DNA from: CBFDBF01 sp050291465
GTDB lineage: Bacteria; Pseudomonadota; Gammaproteobacteria; Chromatiales; Chromatiaceae
Direction of reading: 5' to 3'
Length of the DNA: 64,000 bases
Assembly (NCBI GenBank): GCA_050291465.1
Contig: JBNKJV010000005.1
Coordinates: 151,562-215,561 of the forward strand
The notes under the pieces are model-generated. The model made no database searches. It saw only the letters and a program-made list of their open reading frames with translations, and had not been told where the DNA came from. Below are positions 61,237 through 64,000 of the stretch, in pieces (position 1 is the first letter of the stretch; the number at the start of each line of letters is the position of its first letter). The translations under genes were made by a program, and so were the position numbers.

Positions 61237-62082
61237 TCACGGCCCCTCCTGCGGTGCCGGCGGCAGCAACAGGTCGGCGCCGGGCAAACGGAAAGCGAGT
61301 CCCAGGTCTGATCGCAGCAGAAGTACCCTGTGGTCTCGTTCGATTATCCGGTAGCGCAGGGGGGGTGCCTCCCCTTCCAGGGTCAATTCCAGCTCCGGCG
61401 CCGTAGGTTCCCCTTTCAGGGGAAGCACCCGGGTGGCCTGGGCCTGCTGCCAACGCTGGAGTTTGCGCTGCAGGTCGTCCACGGAGAGGGCCCCGTCGGG
61501 TGGGTCCAGAATCAATCTTCCGCCCTCGCCTTTTGCCAGCCGCCAGTCGGGGGTGCGGATGGCGGTGAGGGTCTGTTGGGGCGGGATCAGTCCCAGGTGA
61601 ACGAACGCCTCCGCGCCCGCCAGCAGGTGATGGGGAAAGCGGTCCTGGATCAGGTGCAGGGTATCGCCGATGCGCAGATAACGGCGGTGATTTATGGGAT
61701 CGGTGCCGCCCATCTCCATGTGTACGGGCCCCAGGTCCAGAATCGCCTGCGGCGGTTCCAGACCGAATTCCGCCAAACGACCGGCGGGCACGGGGAAATG
61801 CTCCAGGCTGTGGGCATGGGCGATCTGCAACAGTTTGTGGATAAGGAATTCATTGGCGGCCACGCTGTAAGGCCGGGACATCACCCAACCCGTGGTCCGC
61901 CGTTCCAGCAGGAACTCGCCCCGGTGGTTGCTGATCCGGATGGAATCGATGGCTTCCGGTTTCAGGGTGGTGAGGGGCACCGCTTCCCGGGGCGGGGAAC
62001 CTTCCGGCAGCATCCAGGCGGCGAGGGCCAACAGCAGTACCACTGCCGCCAGCCACAGGGTAAGAAGCAGCTGCCGTTTCAC
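61237..62082 (-). CDS. DUF4340 domain protein
   Basis: 281 residues. One N-terminal membrane segment (about 5-25, LLLTLWLAAVVLLLALAAW), then a beta-rich extracytoplasmic domain of the DUF4340 type: IDSIRISNHRGEFLLERRTTGWVMSRPY, ANEFLIHKLLQIAHAHSLE and YLRIGDTLHLIQDRFPHHLL. The family is found with GldF/GldG-like ABC components, as here; gldG lies one base upstream. Role unknown. Confidence 0.82.
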   Translation of the reverse strand: MKRQLLLTLWLAAVVLLLALAAWMLPEGSPPREAVPLTTLKPEAIDSIRISNHRGEFLLERRTTGWVMSRPYSVAANEFLIHKLLQIAHAHSLEHFPVPAGRLAEFGLEPPQAILDLGPVHMEMGGTDPINHRRYLRIGDTLHLIQDRFPHHLLAGAEAFVHLGLIPPQQTLTAIRTPDWRLAKGEGGRLILDPPDGALSVDDLQRKLQRWQQAQATRVLPLKGEPTAPELELTLEGEAPPLRYRIIERDHRVLLLRSDLGLAFRLPGADLLLPPAPQEGP

Positions 62083-62083
62083 C

Positions 62084-63433
62084 CTACAGCTTCCGCCTGC
62101 GCCACCAGATCAGTATGCCCGCGGCGAGCAGCAGTAACGGCAGCAGAAACAGGAATCCCAGGCCGATGACGATGCCGGCGGTGGTGGAGAGCTCCAGGGT
62201 CCGGTCCGGGGCGGTGCGGGCCGGTATGTTGAGCAGTCGGTCGTCGCCGCTCAGCCAGCGGAGGATGTTCAGACCCAGATCGAGGTTGCCGCCGTTGCCG
62301 ATATAGCTGTTGCTGAGGAAATCCCCGTCACCGATAACCAGGACCCGCTGCTGTCCATCGCCCAGGGTCCGGTCCAGGGCGATACCGATGGTGAGGGGCC
62401 CCTGTTGCTCCCCTTTCTTCTCGTCCCGGGTTATCTCTCCCTGCAGCGGGCCGGTCTCGTTCCAGGACCGGGTGAGGGTGCTCAGCAGGGGGGTGCTCTG
62501 CCAGGGTTCGTCTTTGCCCGTATACGCCAGCGCCGCGGCATGGGGATAGAGGGTGACCAGCGCAAAACCGCGGGTGACGGGATGCTCCGGATAGCGGGGC
62601 ACCAGGGCCATGGCGGGATCCTTCAGGTCCAGGGCGGAGGCGTTGGCATCCACGATGGTCCCGGGCAGCAGGGTCAGCCCGAGCTGCCGCATAAGGGGAT
62701 CCAGCCCGTGCAGGGGCTCCGGCTCCAGCAGCCAGAGGAGATTGCCTCCGTCCTTGAGGTAATCCGAGATCCGGGCGACCTCGTCCGCCCGGTAGTCCAC
62801 CCGAGGGCCGGCGATCACCAGCACCGCGATGTTCTCGGGGATCTCCGGCGTGTCGGCCAGGTTCAGGGGTTGGATATGATAGCCCTTCTGCCGCAACTCC
62901 TCCCCGATCCCCCCCAGGTCGTGGTTGGCGCGCCCGTCGAAACGGCGTTCCCCATGGCCCTCCAGGACGCCGATCCAGCGGTCCTGCTGCTGGATCAGGC
63001 GCTGAATAGCGTTGCTGAGGGCCTCTTCACTGAGGGTACGCAGGTTTTCCGAGCGGCCCTGGTAGGTCAGCAGCAACTCGCCGGAGACCTGTATCCCCAA
63101 CTGCCGCACCCGATCCGGGTGGGTGTCGGGGTTGACGAACTCCAGGGTGATCCTGTCGCTGTAGCGCTGGTAACGGGCGATGATGTCGCTGATCTGGCGG
63201 CGCAGTTGCGGATTCTCCGGGGAGAAGGAGACGACGTTCAGGGGCGATTCCAGGCGTTCCAGGAGCTGCCGGCTGGCCTCGGAGAGGCTGTTGCGTGCCC
63301 CGGCGCTCCAGTCCCAGGTGAAGGAGTAGCTGCTGCTGAGCCAGCCGGTCAGTCCCACAGTCGCCGCGAACAGCAGGTAGAACAGCAGGATCTGCAGTCG
63401 CATCAGCAGGCGTTGACGGGTTCTCTGCTCCAT
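62084..63433 (-). CDS. GldG-like ABC-transporter auxiliary protein
   Basis: 449 residues. N-terminal membrane segment (about 12-35), an extracytoplasmic domain with SSSYSFTWDWSAGARNSLSEAS, ISDIIARYQRYSDRITLEFVNPDTHPD, GHGERRFDGRANHDLGGI and VLVIAGPRVDYRADEVARISDYL (DUF7088/GldG and IFT52-like parts), and a C-terminal membrane segment (about 422-442). It is the auxiliary part of a GldFG-type ABC complex. In Bacteroidetes these were tied to gliding, but the proteobacterial function is unknown. Confidence 0.84.
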   Translation of the reverse strand: MEQRTRQRLLMRLQILLFYLLFAATVGLTGWLSSSYSFTWDWSAGARNSLSEASRQLLERLESPLNVVSFSPENPQLRRQISDIIARYQRYSDRITLEFVNPDTHPDRVRQLGIQVSGELLLTYQGRSENLRTLSEEALSNAIQRLIQQQDRWIGVLEGHGERRFDGRANHDLGGIGEELRQKGYHIQPLNLADTPEIPENIAVLVIAGPRVDYRADEVARISDYLKDGGNLLWLLEPEPLHGLDPLMRQLGLTLLPGTIVDANASALDLKDPAMALVPRYPEHPVTRGFALVTLYPHAAALAYTGKDEPWQSTPLLSTLTRSWNETGPLQGEITRDEKKGEQQGPLTIGIALDRTLGDGQQRVLVIGDGDFLSNSYIGNGGNLDLGLNILRWLSGDDRLLNIPARTAPDRTLELSTTAGIVIGLGFLFLLPLLLLAAGILIWWRRRKL

Positions 63434-63440
63434 GATCTCT

Positions 63441-64000
63441 TCAGTCCAGCAGACGGCGGCGTTCCAGCCGGTGGATGGTCAGCAGCAGGAAGGTCGAGGT
63501 CAACAGCAGGAAATAGATCAGGTCTCCGCTCCTGATTAATCCGGACAGCAATTGTGAATAATGGAAGACGGGGGAGAGCCAGGAGAACGGCGAGCCGCCC
63601 CCATTGTCGGTTCCGCTCGCCAAGTAGATTATTAGAAGGAACATGAGTAGGCCGTAAGTTGCGATAGCGGCCACGGCGGGCTGGCTGGTAAGGCTGGAGA
63701 AGAACAGGCCGATGGCGCCGAAAGTGGCCAATACCAGGCCCAATCCCAACAGGCCCGCGGCCAGCTTCCCCAGGTCCAGGTTGCCACCCAGCAGCAGGGA
63801 GAGGGGCATCAGGGCGGTGAGCAGCAGCATGCTGCCCAGGATCAGCAGCAGGGCCAGGTACTTCCCCAGCACGATGCGGGTGAGGGATACCGGGGCGGAC
63901 AACAGCAGGTTTATGCTGTTGCTCCGGTACTCCTCGGCGAACAGCCGCATACTAAGCAACGGAATCAACGGTAGAATCACAACAGCCGCCCACAGCAGCA
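63441..64000 (-). CDS. ABC-2 permease, GldF-like (cut by window edge)
   Basis: The frame is open to the right edge; about 186 C-terminal residues are seen. Five hydrophobic segments (from IVLGKYLALLLILGSMLLLTALMP onward) and the ABC-2 permease pattern RLFAEEYRSNSINLLLSAPVSLTRIVLGKYLA. It ends seven bases before gldG, and the ATPase should lie further upstream outside the window. Probable partner of the GldG-like and DUF4340 proteins. Confidence 0.82.
   Translation of the reverse strand, partial: LLWAAVVILPLIPLLSMRLFAEEYRSNSINLLLSAPVSLTRIVLGKYLALLLILGSMLLLTALMPLSLLLGGNLDLGKLAAGLLGLGLVLATFGAIGLFFSSLTSQPAVAAIATYGLLMFLLIIYLASGTDNGGGSPFSWLSPVFHYSQLLSGLIRSGDLIYFLLLTSTFLLLTIHRLERRRLLD

Overview
The window is a contiguous chromosomal segment of a free-living, fairly GC-rich gammaproteobacterium. 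It carries the end of a nitrogen-fixation cluster (nifW-nifZ-nifM), a soxXYZA-soxB thiosulfate-oxidation cluster with its redox-maturation genes, and household blocks in the usual gammaproteobacterial order (miaB-ybeZ-ybeY-ybeX-lnt; ftsY-ftsE-ftsX-rpoH). A diazotrophic sulfur oxidiser of the Chromatiales or a close relative fits best. This is inferred from gene content; no rRNA is present to confirm it. I see no tRNA, insertion sequence, prophage or CRISPR array.

Layout. 1-2.9 kb: nif accessory genes followed by a CitE-like lyase. 3-4.3 kb: a TetR repressor with two identical 20-bp operators, one inside its own apparently leaderless promoter, and an AhpD-like protein. 4.3-15 kb: an accessory stretch with a secreted metzincin-like protease, a FIST sensor/histidine kinase pair, a signal peptidase, a thioesterase and several small AT-richer genes, some resembling toxin-immunity proteins. 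15-21 kb: CZB protein, miaB, ybeZ, ybeY, ybeX, lnt. 21-31 kb: the sox region, all on the minus strand, bracketed by a TtrS-like sensor kinase downstream and a FixJ-type response regulator upstream. 31-35 kb: a TAXI-type TRAP transporter. 35-45 kb: rnd, mpl, ubiX, a DedA-PAP2-LssY fusion, a divergent EF-G, two tandem putative small RNAs and rpoH. 45-50.8 kb: the fts genes and an M16 protease pair. 51-57 kb: rsmD, coaD, ferredoxin, a TauE/SafE exporter and glycogen phosphorylase. 57-64 kb: aldo/keto reductase, an NhaD-type antiporter with a CBS partner, mutM and a GldFG/DUF4340 ABC system cut by the right edge.

How the genes work together. SoxX, A, Y, Z and B form the periplasmic thiosulfate-oxidising core. 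SoxV (CcdA-type), a SoxS-like thioredoxin and SoxW deliver electrons to keep the SoxY carrier cysteine and relatives reduced. No soxCD is present here, as in sulfur-storing organisms. The flanking kinase and regulator are good candidates for control of the cluster by a sulfur compound.

The observations I rate highest are non-coding. (1) Two tandem minus-strand small RNA genes (43.7-44.1 kb) share a CUCCUCC anti-Shine-Dalgarno stretch directly before a Rho-independent terminator. (2) A perfect CIRCE operator (TTAGCACTC-N9-GAGTGCTAA) plus a degenerate second copy overlie two promoters of rpoH, implying HrcA control of the heat-shock sigma factor. (3) Related inverted-repeat elements recur in at least eight intergenic gaps, including one inside the sox operon and one nested double element.
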